DNA from: JALRHH01 sp964590315
Lineage (GTDB): Bacteria > Patescibacteriota > Saccharimonadia > Saccharimonadales > JALRHH01
NCBI GenBank assembly: GCA_964590315.1
Contig: CAZPVS010000007.1
Location: forward strand, 1-46,363
Length of the DNA stretch: 46,363 bases
Direction: 5' to 3'
Shown here: one piece after another, positions 5,448 to 14,678 of the stretch
How the letters are laid out: every line of letters begins with the position of its first letter
Numbering within the stretch: position 1 is the first letter of the stretch
The notes under the pieces: generated by a model
Database searches by the model: none
What the model saw: only the letters and a program-made list of their open reading frames with translations
What the model was told of the DNA's origin: nothing
Program-made: the position numbers and the translations under genes

Positions 5448-7736
5448 ATGGAAGACAAAAGCTATACGTCAGTTGAAACTATACGGGCAAAGAATGCCGC
5501 TATTTTACCTGGTCTGATAAATCGACGCGTGTTCGCACGCAACGAGAAGCGCAAGACCGTTCATCAAGGAAAAGTAGAGACTAAGCAATACGTCGTGCTT
5601 TTGCCCACCGAATTTGGTATCGAAGAGTACAAAGAGCGCGAATCAAGAATTGCTTCGTTCTGTAAATACGATGAGCTTAAAGAGCTGGAAAATGGTGAAT
5701 ATGAGATTAGTTTCGATTGTCTTAGCCTGTGCATTGTCAAAAATCTAAAGCTTGAGGACTCGACATATTTTGCCGATATCGAGTTGCTGCCAGAGCAGTC
5801 CATCAACATGCTCAACTACGAAGTAAGGGTATTGCTTGAGACTATCCAGGGACAATTCAAAGAGTATCTCAAAATAGATTCTGACGTTGGTTTGCAGCCC
5901 ATTGAAAAAGTCAAAAATCCCGAATCCATCGACGACCTAATCTGCGGGGTGGTCTGGGGTGCTCAGCTAGATTTGCCTACAAAACGCATACTCCTCAATG
6001 AGCGTGATCCGATTAATAGACTACAAATATTGAGCGCTGGTCTTGAAACAAGAATATTTGAGCAGGAAGCAGAGAAAGGACAGGATCTAGTTAGTTACTA
6101 TAAGACTCAGCTTGGGTCCCTTGTTGTAGATGCTGAAGTCAAGAAGCGTATATATCTTGAAATGAATCGCCTAAAAACATTAAAGCCAGACACCTCGGAA
6201 TACGGTAACGTAATTGACTGGCTTGATAGAGTACTTGCATTCCCCTGGAATACCGAAACTGATGATACTAAAGACCTAAGTGCCGCCAAAGATATCCTCA
6301 ATGCTAGCCACTTCGGTCTAGAAAAGTTGAAACAACGAATCTTCGATATCATCGCTATTCAAAAATACACGCAAAAACAGCCGCCACAGATTCTCTGTTT
6401 ATACGGGCCACCGGGTGTCGGTAAGAGTACGATTGCAAAATCTATCGCTGAAGCCCTTGATAAAAACTATTACGCTATTTCATTAGGCGGAACAAATAAA
6501 TCCGAAGATATTGCGGGCATGAAGCGTTTCTTCATTGGCGCAAAGCCTGGAAAAATTGTTGATGGTATCACGCAAGCAGGTAGCAAGAATTGCGTCATAT
6601 TGCTCGATGAAATTGATAAAATGGGCTCCAATCAAAGCCACGGTGATCCCACGGCCGTCTTGTTGCAAGTATTGGATCGAAACCAGAACAATGCCTTTAA
6701 GGACGATTACTTTGATGTCCCGATGGACTTATCGAATGTTTTCTTCATTACTACCGCCAATGACCTATCAACTATACCGAGACCACTCCTAGATCGTCTG
6801 GAGGTTTTGACTCTTGATGGTTACTCACTGAATGAAAAAGTACAGATCACCAACAATTATCTAATCAAAAAGGTGGCGGCTGAGTTTGGTCTCGATGAAG
6901 ATATCATCTCATTATCACCGGAGACAATCGGCAAAGTTATTGAAGGATACACATTTGAGAGCGGTGTCAGAAAGCTTGAAAATGTCATTCGAGAAATTGT
7001 CAGAAAGCATATCGCCTACAAGGCATCGACTGGTGAACCAATGGAGCATGTGGCGCTATCCATCGATGATATCAGCAAGATGATCGAGGACGCGTACGAA
7101 GAAGAGCCTAATCTAGCACAAGAGGGTGAAATCGGAGTTGTGAATAAAATGAGCGTCATGAATGGGAATATAGGAGGTGTCAGCCGGTTAGAGGTAGTTA
7201 TTACTGAAACCGGGAAAGGCGAACAGATAGTTTCAGACAATATCATAGGCACAGCACTCAGTACACTTAAGACAGTCGCGGGACTTTTACGCTACCGCGC
7301 TGATGACTGGCAAATACCAAAAGAAATATTCAAGGATTATGATATCTACGTTCACTCACCAAAAGAAGAACAGCAACATGATGGATCCTCTGGCGGTATT
7401 GCTGATACGATCTGTATTTTATCTGCGGTCAAGAATATCCCGGTCCCTCACAACATTGCCTTTACCGGCTCGGTTACTCTTAAGGGCAGAATCATGCGTA
7501 TTGGCGGTGTCAAAGCGAAGGTACTGGCCGCGCAGCGGCACAAGATGAAGACTATTGTTTTGCCGCTTGGTAACAAGAAAGATGTCGATGAGTTGCCGTC
7601 TGATATCGTTGGGAATATGGAATTCAAGTATTTTGAAAATATGACGGACGTGTATCACTATGTATTTGGCACCGAGGCTACTACTCTTGCCAGAGAGACG
7701 GAGGCTGCACCTCAAGGGCACTCTCAATCTTATTAA
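5448..7736 (+). CDS. Divergent Lon-type ATP-dependent protease (transposon cargo)
   Basis: 762 aa with the LonA order: a poorly conserved N-terminal substrate domain (1 to about 210), a helical linker, an AAA+ ATPase domain and a C-terminal serine-lysine protease. Visible are Walker A GPPGVGKS (about 320-327), Walker B ILLDEIDKM (about 385), the arginine-bearing FESGVRKLE sensor-2 segment, the catalytic serine in DGSSGG (S648, where typical Lon has DGPSAG), and the catalytic lysine in GGVKAK (K689). All catalytic residues are present, so it should be active. Lon degrades misfolded or specific regulatory proteins in the cytoplasm. A Lon carried inside a transposon is unusual and its sequence is far from housekeeping Lon. 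Confidence 0.93.
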   Translation: MEDKSYTSVETIRAKNAAILPGLINRRVFARNEKRKTVHQGKVETKQYVVLLPTEFGIEEYKERESRIASFCKYDELKELENGEYEISFDCLSLCIVKNLKLEDSTYFADIELLPEQSINMLNYEVRVLLETIQGQFKEYLKIDSDVGLQPIEKVKNPESIDDLICGVVWGAQLDLPTKRILLNERDPINRLQILSAGLETRIFEQEAEKGQDLVSYYKTQLGSLVVDAEVKKRIYLEMNRLKTLKPDTSEYGNVIDWLDRVLAFPWNTETDDTKDLSAAKDILNASHFGLEKLKQRIFDIIAIQKYTQKQPPQILCLYGPPGVGKSTIAKSIAEALDKNYYAISLGGTNKSEDIAGMKRFFIGAKPGKIVDGITQAGSKNCVILLDEIDKMGSNQSHGDPTAVLLQVLDRNQNNAFKDDYFDVPMDLSNVFFITTANDLSTIPRPLLDRLEVLTLDGYSLNEKVQITNNYLIKKVAAEFGLDEDIISLSPETIGKVIEGYTFESGVRKLENVIREIVRKHIAYKASTGEPMEHVALSIDDISKMIEDAYEEEPNLAQEGEIGVVNKMSVMNGNIGGVSRLEVVITETGKGEQIVSDNIIGTALSTLKTVAGLLRYRADDWQIPKEIFKDYDIYVHSPKEEQQHDGSSGGIADTICILSAVKNIPVPHNIAFTGSVTLKGRIMRIGGVKAKVLAAQRHKMKTIVLPLGNKKDVDELPSDIVGNMEFKYFENMTDVYHYVFGTEATTLARETEAAPQGHSQSY

Positions 7737-7748
7737 TACCTCGGACGC

Positions 7749-8828
7749 TTAAGTGGTTACTTCTATCAATTCTTCGCCATATTTTCGTAATAAATCTGTA
7801 AGTGACGCAACTTCCGTACCGCCCTCAGCCAGTGACAGCGGTATGCGTTTCGTGCCTAGGGAAATGCCGATTAGGTTACCGGTGATAGCGCCGGTGCTGT
7901 CACTGTCTCCATCGTGATTTACTGCAAGTCGCAGGGCGTCTTCTACGGATAATATTTCCTTGGTGCACAGCAGCGCGCAATAGATTGCGATTGCCAAAGC
8001 CTCTTCGGCAATCCAGCCTTGACCGAGTGACTGCAGATTATTTACGCTAGGCGGTTGATCAGCAAGGCGAATAGCTTCGTTGATAATGCCACTGACATCT
8101 GGCGTTCCGAAGTACTCAATAGCAGTAGTTATGGCATCATTGAGTATTTTGCCCTGTAGAGCAAGCGCCACAATGACAGCAAGTAGTCCGCTTGCATGGT
8201 GTGCTACTTCATTACCATGTGTTATGGCAGCATCTTTTGCGCCTTCGTCATAGACATTCTGCAAACTCTCTTTACTTAAGTCGCGGAGACGACTGCCAAA
8301 GAAAATGCCGACAGGTGCAACGCGCATCACTGTGCCGCAACCCTTACTATCGTTTTGTGCTGGTGCGGCTGGTTTTGGCAAAGCCATCAGTGCACTTAGG
8401 CAAGTATTGCCTGGCTCTCTTCGCCCCTGTGATTGAACCAACTGAAAGAGTTCTTTACTGCCCCACCAGTCAAGATCGGGATAATTTGGATTACTTTCAT
8501 TTTGAGTTTCTAGCCACTTCAGATAACTCATAGCAGTGTAAGTCCAATATTCGCCCAGGATACCTCTCTCAGCACCTCTTTTGTGTGCGCTTAGTAGGCC
8601 GTCAGCAGCGAAGAGAGCCATTTGCGTGTCATCGGTAATCGCGCCTTTCTTGCCATATGTTTCATCCAAGCGCTGGATACCCTTGATTGCGTTCGGACTA
8701 TCACCATACTTACTGGTGATTTCATCCAGTTTCATAAACTCGACTGGCGCACCAAGGGCATCGCCATATGCACCTAAAATTAGTGATGCACGAGACTTGT
8801 CAATCTTTGTGTAGGTATCTGTCTCCAT
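7749..8828 (-). CDS. ADP-ribosylglycohydrolase (DraG family, transposon cargo)
   Basis: 359 aa. This family removes ADP-ribose from proteins, nucleic acids or small molecules using two metal ions. Motifs present: GAYGDALGAPVE (19-30), TDDTQ (65-69) and HDGDSDSTGAITG (about 305-317), together supplying the metal-binding aspartates and threonines. It lies only 3 bp downstream of the gene at 8832 on the same strand, so the two are almost certainly co-transcribed. DraG-type hydrolases can act as immunity proteins against ADP-ribosylating toxins; that role here is inference from context. Confidence 0.92.
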   Translation of the reverse strand: METDTYTKIDKSRASLILGAYGDALGAPVEFMKLDEITSKYGDSPNAIKGIQRLDETYGKKGAITDDTQMALFAADGLLSAHKRGAERGILGEYWTYTAMSYLKWLETQNESNPNYPDLDWWGSKELFQLVQSQGRREPGNTCLSALMALPKPAAPAQNDSKGCGTVMRVAPVGIFFGSRLRDLSKESLQNVYDEGAKDAAITHGNEVAHHASGLLAVIVALALQGKILNDAITTAIEYFGTPDVSGIINEAIRLADQPPSVNNLQSLGQGWIAEEALAIAIYCALLCTKEILSVEDALRLAVNHDGDSDSTGAITGNLIGISLGTKRIPLSLAEGGTEVASLTDLLRKYGEELIEVTT

Positions 8829-8831
8829 GCT

Positions 8832-9872
8832 TTAACCTCGATACTGCTCAAGAAACCAGTCTTTGAATGGCACGTTATCCGGGCGAACACCCCTCGTCAG
8901 TACCTTTCCGTTGTCGGTGAGATAGCTAGTAGAACCTAGAAGGCCATTTGGCCTGTCATCGGGGACTTCAGGGTTAATATAGAGTATCCGCCAATATTTT
9001 ATATCTGTACCTTCTATGATCTGAGGCTCATCTACGACAACCGGACTGGCATTCTTCATACCTTGCACGTGTTGCTTTACGAAAACATCAGCCTCTTCAG
9101 TACTTGTAATAGCCACGGTATTTGGAGCAGTATCGTGAGATTCTGCAGTGGCAGATGGTTGTTGTGGTGTCGTCTCTTCACTCGCAGGCGATGCTTGAAC
9201 TGGCTGTTTTTTGCTTAACGAATTTTGGATTGATTCAAGATATGCACGCAAGACACTGAGTGGATGGTTCGGGAACTGCTGATCAAACATTACGTCCTCC
9301 GACTTATTCATTAGGAAGCCCCTCTTGTAAGATGGATCGTATGGATCGGCTGTCCAGTCAGGAATTGGTGCCCCTTGCGTAAGTGTTTCGCCTGTGCTCG
9401 CATCCGTAGTCTTTGTTAGTACCTGAGGCATATTAGACGCTAATATCATAGCCTCCCGTGAGCCAGTCATACCTACCTCTTTACCGATAAGCTGGACGAG
9501 AAATCCAGAACCATCATCATTTTTGTGCTGAAATCGAGCAACATACATAGGGAGGTGATTAGCTGATTCCTTCAGGATAGTACGTAACATTTCGCGTCCA
9601 GAGACCGTCTTTACGACCGATACCTCAATAAGCCCTCGTGATTCATCCATTTGCTCATGTGCCCGCTTGACAACTGTATCAACGTCGAAAGGCTGCAAGT
9701 AATCTATGTGTTCGGTAGGAACGTCTTGAATGACAAGCTGCATGAGATATGTTTCAGTTTGTTGCTTCCAGTAAGCTACCACTCCTGGCAGTTCTTTTGA
9801 CAGGGCAGTCTTATCAGCTTCTTGCCATTCGCCAGGCACTTCAAATTGGTATTTATTGATTGCAAACTTCAT
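8832..9872 (-). CDS. Hypothetical 346-aa protein, partner of the ADP-ribosylglycohydrolase
   Basis: Three parts can be seen: an N-terminal mixed domain (1 to about 155) whose alternating strands and terminal TGSREAM segment resemble the Mog1/PsbP/DUF1795 fold; a middle segment with DPYDPSYKRGFLMN and FPNHPLSVLR, of a kind I associate with putative immunity proteins; a Pro/Ser/Thr-rich linker (about 220-250); and a C-terminal domain with YWRILYINPEVPDDRPNG. No signal peptide or membrane segment. GAGGG precedes the ATG by 6 nt. It forms a tight two-gene operon with the DraG-type gene. Fold and immunity suggestions are tentative. Confidence 0.7.
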   Translation of the reverse strand: MKFAINKYQFEVPGEWQEADKTALSKELPGVVAYWKQQTETYLMQLVIQDVPTEHIDYLQPFDVDTVVKRAHEQMDESRGLIEVSVVKTVSGREMLRTILKESANHLPMYVARFQHKNDDGSGFLVQLIGKEVGMTGSREAMILASNMPQVLTKTTDASTGETLTQGAPIPDWTADPYDPSYKRGFLMNKSEDVMFDQQFPNHPLSVLRAYLESIQNSLSKKQPVQASPASEETTPQQPSATAESHDTAPNTVAITSTEEADVFVKQHVQGMKNASPVVVDEPQIIEGTDIKYWRILYINPEVPDDRPNGLLGSTSYLTDNGKVLTRGVRPDNVPFKDWFLEQYRG

Positions 9873-9957
9873 TCAGTACCCTCATTGGTTAAATGTAATG
9901 TTTATCATATTGAATCTACGCGAATCCGCTTGTCTAAATAATATCACACCCATAATA

Positions 9958-9966
9958 TGGTACAAT
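9958..9966 (+). promoter_or_regulatory. Extended -10 promoter of the 857-aa gene
   Basis: TGG-TACAAT ends at 9966. The predicted start lies within a small dyad GTGCT-ATA-AGCAC (9968-9980), leaving a leader of about 30 nt before the ATG at 10003. There is no Shine-Dalgarno; the leader end is A-rich. Confidence 0.5.
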
Positions 9967-10002
9967 CGTGCTATAAGCACATATCTATAGAAAACAAAAA
10001 CC

Positions 10003-12576
10003 ATGGACGAAACGCTACCAAAACAAGAACAGCTATCGAAACCGGAATCACTGGCTTCCCCGAATGTGGCAAAGGCCCTTGATTCTATCAAGACCACCGA
10101 GAAGCAAATCGGTGAACATTTTGGGCTTGCCCCGGATGCGCCCGAGCTTCCCGACCTTACCGATGATGCCCTCGTACACATTGCTGAAAGTACTACAGAC
10201 GCCGTTAAGGATCACCCTGAACAGTCTGAAACAGCTAAAGACGCTGTTGAAGCGGTTCTTATCGAAGGCGCGCTGGAGGTTACCGGTGACAGACCGGAAG
10301 GTTCTGAGAACCCTATTCTAAAGCTTGAAAAAGATGGCTACGACCAGCAAGTCACTGAGGCGGTCAGGAAACTCCACGAAGAAGGTGCTGTGCTTCCTAA
10401 CGGTGAATCGGTTGCCGAAACCGTTGCTATAACTATTATGTCACAAGAAATGACAAGTGAAGAATATGACGAAGCCTCCAAAGAAGCGGGTTGGGATTCG
10501 CCTGAACGAGCACAGAAGCTCGTAGAAAGTTACGTCACACAGGGCTCAAAAGTATTAGATATTGGTATCGGTACGGGGCAAGCAGTTGAAGGTTATGCGG
10601 CAAAAGGTGCAACCGTCATCGGTCTCGATCACGATGCTTCAATGCTCGACAAAGCTAGTGCTGTTGTCGGTGAAAGCGGGTCCCTGCGGCAGGCTGACAT
10701 CAACAAAGAACTCCCTATTGCCGACTTAAAAGAATCCGTCGATGTCGCCCAAGCGATTGGCGTATTGGAGTTTGCCGAAGACCTCCCCGCTGTGCTCGAT
10801 CAAGTACATGGTAGTCTGAAAGAAAACGGTGTCTTTGTGTTTACTTCGGAACTTGTCGACGATACCCATGCTTCAAAATCTGAGTTTGAAGATATCGGAC
10901 TGACCGTTCACCGACATACACCCGAAGAAATCCAAGGGCTACTCGAACGAAAGGGTTACAGCCTGCTCAGCCATGAGGCCTATGACGGCTATAAGCGTGA
11001 GGACGGCGAAGTGCCGTATGGAATATTCCTTGCCCAGAAAACAGCAGAGCAAGCGGAACGACCACAGATTAGCGATGAACTCGATACCGCTCTCCAGTAT
11101 TACTACAAGGGTGGCTCTAAAGAAGATATTCAAAACTTCGCTGGAGTTGACCCCAAGGAAGTCACTGAATATATCCGAAATTTGCCAGAGGAAGAACGTG
11201 AGCATGCTCTGGAGGTGCGTCGGCAGGCACTTGGCGAGAACGCACCAGCGGAATTACAAGTAGCACCACAGTTTAGCAACACTGAGCTAGAAAGTGCCTT
11301 CGTGTATGGTATTCAAGAAGATAGTGGTATGACTCAAGAACAAGTCGATAGCTGGTACAACGCTTTGCCTGAAGATCAGCAGCAATATTTCGCCGAGGGT
11401 AAGCGTGAAATGAGTCAGCAAACGGAGCAAGTTCATGAACTAGAAGCTAAAGTCGAAGCAAATCTTGAAGCTTCCGCCCCTGAACTGCTTGCAGGCAGGT
11501 TGCCAAAAGAATTAGCCGACCATATTGGCTCAGAATACGTCATTGGTTTGCGGCAGCTCGGCAGCGATGAAGCCGGTGAAGCTCAAGAGAAACTTACTGC
11601 TGATGGTGGTGTCGATGTCGCCAATCTTAGTTTGACGCAAAGCTTTAATGTTATCAAAGAGACCGATGATGATTGGACAACCAAAGGTACGGTTATCCGA
11701 GGCTATTATGGCGTGCAAGGTGGAGGTAAGTTTGTAATTGCCGTTCCGCTCCATGGTGCAGATAGCCCTACGACCGCTTACGAGTCTGTGCCAGATATGC
11801 AACAAGAACTTCAAACAAGTTCAGACCCTAATCACCGAGCTGTTAATCCTAAATATGTTGCAGGCTTTATTGACGGTGAGGGTGTGTTCCATCCGAATGA
11901 AAACTTCATGCGTTCAAATGAGGCGAAGCTATCTGGTGAATCCGCTCCTAGCTCCCCATCGCTAGAAGCGGCAGAGCTTCAAGAATCTGCCAATCCTTAC
12001 GAAAGACTAACTCCCGAACAACTCACCGCAGTCCGTGATAATATCGCCGACTCGATCGTACAGGGTATCCGTAAGTATGACTCAGCTGAAGTCACTCGTG
12101 CCAGCGCAAACCTTGCGTCTATTCAGCGAGAGATGCAGGCTCGATCTCCTGAGCAAGCAACGCATCAACGTGGCGAGGTAGACGGTGCCGTTACCTACAT
12201 TACCGAGCCAGATACGGCTGTTATTCAAAGAATAGTATCAGAACTCCAAAAGATTGATGGTGCACCAGATATAGCCCGCAAGCTGTATGGAGGTCTTGAA
12301 ATTCCAACTCCAAGCGAAGAAAACCAAGAAGCACGCTTGCAAGCTATGGAGCTACAAAGCCTCCTCGCGGGTGTATCTCGTGAAATACGAAACGTCACCG
12401 GTTCAGAGTTTAGCGAAAGCTCTAATCCCTATGCATCCATGAAAAATGAAGAACTAGCTACAACCGTCGAACGATTGAAGCAAGCAATCCAAGAAGGCAC
12501 CGCACAAGGCCGCGATACAACTGACTTCAGGAATAGGCTTGCGCAAGCAGGTGCGGTAATCAGAGGCAGAGAGTAA
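10003..12576 (+). CDS. Large acidic protein with a class I methyltransferase domain (transposon cargo)
   Basis: 857 aa, acidic and soluble. Residues 1-150 are an unrecognised helical region. About 150-345 is a SAM-dependent methyltransferase: motif I VLDIGIGTG (184-192), the acidic strand end IGLDHD, then ADINKELPIAD and an EFAEDLPAVLDQVHGSLKE helix typical of Methyltransf_11/25 enzymes. The region from 345 to about 660 is of unknown type. The C-terminus carries two related units beginning NPYERLTPEQL (about 664) and NPYASMKNEEL (about 808), an internal duplication of helical segments. The substrate cannot be predicted. It diverges from the 346-aa/DraG operon. Confidence 0.8.
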   Translation: MDETLPKQEQLSKPESLASPNVAKALDSIKTTEKQIGEHFGLAPDAPELPDLTDDALVHIAESTTDAVKDHPEQSETAKDAVEAVLIEGALEVTGDRPEGSENPILKLEKDGYDQQVTEAVRKLHEEGAVLPNGESVAETVAITIMSQEMTSEEYDEASKEAGWDSPERAQKLVESYVTQGSKVLDIGIGTGQAVEGYAAKGATVIGLDHDASMLDKASAVVGESGSLRQADINKELPIADLKESVDVAQAIGVLEFAEDLPAVLDQVHGSLKENGVFVFTSELVDDTHASKSEFEDIGLTVHRHTPEEIQGLLERKGYSLLSHEAYDGYKREDGEVPYGIFLAQKTAEQAERPQISDELDTALQYYYKGGSKEDIQNFAGVDPKEVTEYIRNLPEEEREHALEVRRQALGENAPAELQVAPQFSNTELESAFVYGIQEDSGMTQEQVDSWYNALPEDQQQYFAEGKREMSQQTEQVHELEAKVEANLEASAPELLAGRLPKELADHIGSEYVIGLRQLGSDEAGEAQEKLTADGGVDVANLSLTQSFNVIKETDDDWTTKGTVIRGYYGVQGGGKFVIAVPLHGADSPTTAYESVPDMQQELQTSSDPNHRAVNPKYVAGFIDGEGVFHPNENFMRSNEAKLSGESAPSSPSLEAAELQESANPYERLTPEQLTAVRDNIADSIVQGIRKYDSAEVTRASANLASIQREMQARSPEQATHQRGEVDGAVTYITEPDTAVIQRIVSELQKIDGAPDIARKLYGGLEIPTPSEENQEARLQAMELQSLLAGVSREIRNVTGSEFSESSNPYASMKNEELATTVERLKQAIQEGTAQGRDTTDFRNRLAQAGAVIRGRE

Positions 12577-12593
12577 TAATAAGTCAACTTTAA

Positions 12594-13391
12594 TTATTTA
12601 ACCTGTGCCTCCGGTAGCACAATCCTATGAGCTTCAGGTACAACAATTTCAAAGTCACTATCAGCTATTTTTTGTATAGTATACTCTTTTGGAAGTTCGG
12701 GTCGATTATCAAGCGTTATAGACCGCCCGGCATTGTATGAATGACCCCCTCGATAGACATTGTGAATGAAGATACTGCCTGGTAATTTCTGCCGAACACG
12801 ATACAGTGCAGAATGATGAAGTCTCTGCTCGTCAATGACCACTTCTCCATCTTTCAGCACTGGGCGTGGGACGGGCTTCGGCTCCGTATGCCATTGCCCC
12901 ATAATGCATAAGGTTGATCTATTGAAATCAAGTGACAAGATACTACCTGCCAATTCCTCTTCGCGCAACTGAGGGCTCAGGTCAGTCTCATCGACATTCT
13001 GACCATGTGTAGTAAATGTGTCGATGCAAGCTATGTGCTTTACGATGCCCTCACGGAACAGCACAGCTATCGTTTTAAGCGTCTCTATAGAGAGGACACT
13101 TGCCTCGAACAGGTCGGTATTAACAAGCGAGAAATCGGGGTTGCCCGCTAGAGCCGAGCGTATGAATGGCTCGATAGTTGGACTACACTCAATCCCAAGC
13201 TGTTCAATGGCCAGTTCGTGACACAGCCAATACAGGATATGTGCATTTTCTTGAATACCATGAATTTCGCCAGACATAGATAGATTCGTTTTCTGGTGAG
13301 CAATGATAAGAGTACTAACTTCACCGCTAATAAGCGTGCGCTCGGGACTAAATTCATTGAAGAGTTGTAGATATGAATCGGTTCTAGCCAT
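12594..13391 (-). CDS. Putative Tiki/ChaN/EreA-like superfamily protein (transposon cargo)
   Basis: 265 aa. It contains GEIHGIQENA near residue 40, IECSPTIE, and a late GQWHTEP. Paired GExxH and GxxH elements with an intervening IE-type strand are reminiscent of the erythromycin-esterase/ChaN/TraB (Tiki) superfamily, whose members hydrolyse or bind diverse small molecules and haem. The match rests on motif appearance only. The start at 13391 was preferred over an upstream in-frame codon at 13511 because an extended -10 box (TGG-TATACT, 13423-13431) lies between them. Its 3' end is 18 bp from that of the convergent 857-aa gene. Confidence 0.6.
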   Translation of the reverse strand: MARTDSYLQLFNEFSPERTLISGEVSTLIIAHQKTNLSMSGEIHGIQENAHILYWLCHELAIEQLGIECSPTIEPFIRSALAGNPDFSLVNTDLFEASVLSIETLKTIAVLFREGIVKHIACIDTFTTHGQNVDETDLSPQLREEELAGSILSLDFNRSTLCIMGQWHTEPKPVPRPVLKDGEVVIDEQRLHHSALYRVRQKLPGSIFIHNVYRGGHSYNAGRSITLDNRPELPKEYTIQKIADSDFEIVVPEAHRIVLPEAQVK

Positions 13392-13528
13392 AATAAATGC
13401 TTTGCTTATTGTTCCTCTGAATAGTATACCAGCAGGACTTATTGCTGACTGGATTTTCGATCCGTCTTGCACTGTTTGGCTAACAAACAGTGCCAACCTC
13501 CCAAACGGCAAGCCGTTTACGAGGTTAC

Positions 13529-14389
13529 TTAATATAGCCCCAATAAACTCACAGCTTCCGCCTCATCATCCGCATCGATCTTCAGCCATAGCTTGTCCGT
13601 CGGTTTCGTTGCGGTCTCAAGCTGCTGCATAGTTGTCGTAGCAAAGATTAAGCCACTATCCCAGTCATTGGAGAGAATATGCCTCATCTGTCGGTTGAGC
13701 TTCTTTTGTGTGTTTGAATCACTACAAATAGCTAGCACGGCCGGAAAGGCGTCATCTTCTGCTTCCTCCCATTCACCGCTTTCCTTGAAGTTCACATAAT
13801 TCCGTGTTTTCCTGACACTGACGAAAAAAGGCTTCGAACCGTCCCATACGTCTACGATGAAGTGTCTTGCTGGTGTTTCACCGCATGCCGGTATTGTGAG
13901 ATGGATATCCGGTGTCCAAACGGGATATGAGTCAGACTGAGCCATGTGGCTCTTCGTCAAGATCTCAAGCTTGTTACCGTATAGAGCACGGAACCGCTTG
14001 GCGGTATCTGTGAGGGTAATCGTGTGCTTAAGAAATTCATCAGATACGGTCTTATTCTTGTAGAGACTTTTAGTTGCCCATTGGTTGGTGGTGTTTGGTT
14101 TAGCGGCTTCAAGGGCTCGTGCGCCTTTTGGCGTAATGTAATACTCAGCCGGACGACCAGCGAACTTGTAGGACTTGTTGTAGCGCTTAGAGATTAAGTC
14201 TTGGTCTTCGAGCACCTGAAGTTTGTTTTGGATTGCCTTAGGGCTAGATTTCTTCAGTGAGTGGGCAAGTTGTTGGCTGGTGCAGAACCTATACCAGTAC
14301 AGTAGGTGTAGCGTTGTAATCTGCTGGTCATTCAACGGTCGTCGATACTTCACTGATCTACGTATCTTAGCTTCAGTAATCTTACTCAT
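13529..14389 (-). CDS. Replication-relaxation-like winged-helix protein (transposon cargo)
   Basis: 286 aa. Residues about 15-100 read as a winged helix: LNDQQITTLHLLYWYRFCTS, then QLAHSLKKSS, the LEDQDLISKRY turn and the wing-like GRPAEYYITPKGARAL. This is the layout of the replication-relaxation family (PF13814), often found on plasmids and integrated elements of Actinobacteria and Patescibacteria. The C-terminal half is a mixed alpha/beta domain with WTPDIHLTIP and IVDVWDG, resembling a nuclease-like fold, but I cannot confirm catalytic residues. The start was placed at 14389, after a weak AGGTAGAG element. It may regulate or mobilise the element. Confidence 0.72.
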   Translation of the reverse strand: MSKITEAKIRRSVKYRRPLNDQQITTLHLLYWYRFCTSQQLAHSLKKSSPKAIQNKLQVLEDQDLISKRYNKSYKFAGRPAEYYITPKGARALEAAKPNTTNQWATKSLYKNKTVSDEFLKHTITLTDTAKRFRALYGNKLEILTKSHMAQSDSYPVWTPDIHLTIPACGETPARHFIVDVWDGSKPFFVSVRKTRNYVNFKESGEWEEAEDDAFPAVLAICSDSNTQKKLNRQMRHILSNDWDSGLIFATTTMQQLETATKPTDKLWLKIDADDEAEAVSLLGLY

Positions 14390-14678
14390 ATCTCTACCTG
14401 CATACATTCAACTACTCACGTATACCTACACTTAACCACATCACTATACGTACTCAAACCACAAGCAATACAACCAAACACAACTACACTAATAAACCCA
14501 CACATACTTAACTATCACTCGCTACATCTATTCTTCTCTATATTTATATAGAAAGAGAGGGAGAAAAGAGGAAAGAAAAAAGATACATAGGAAAGAGCAA
14601 AAAACAGAGGGTAAAAAGTGTACTTTGCGAGAATTAAGAAGAGTAGATAGCTTGGGTGTCGATGGATAAGTTAGAAGG
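14390..14678. other. Gene-free, strongly strand-asymmetric spacer
   Basis: No gene is seen. From about 14405 to 14540 the plus strand is nearly free of G (A/C/T only). At the dyad TCTATAT-TT-ATATAGA (14536-14551) the composition flips, and about 14550-14620 is almost pure purine. Read outward from the dyad, both strands are purine-rich. It could be a long leader for the winged-helix gene, a replication or transposition control site, or a remnant. Confidence 0.6.

Noticed and set aside
11856..11900. AGFIDGEG-like segment in the 857-aa protein, resembling a LAGLIDADG homing-endonuclease motif
   Set aside because: There is a single copy, no surrounding helix-strand pattern of the endonuclease fold, and the protein is uninterrupted and not intein-like. 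Treated as chance.
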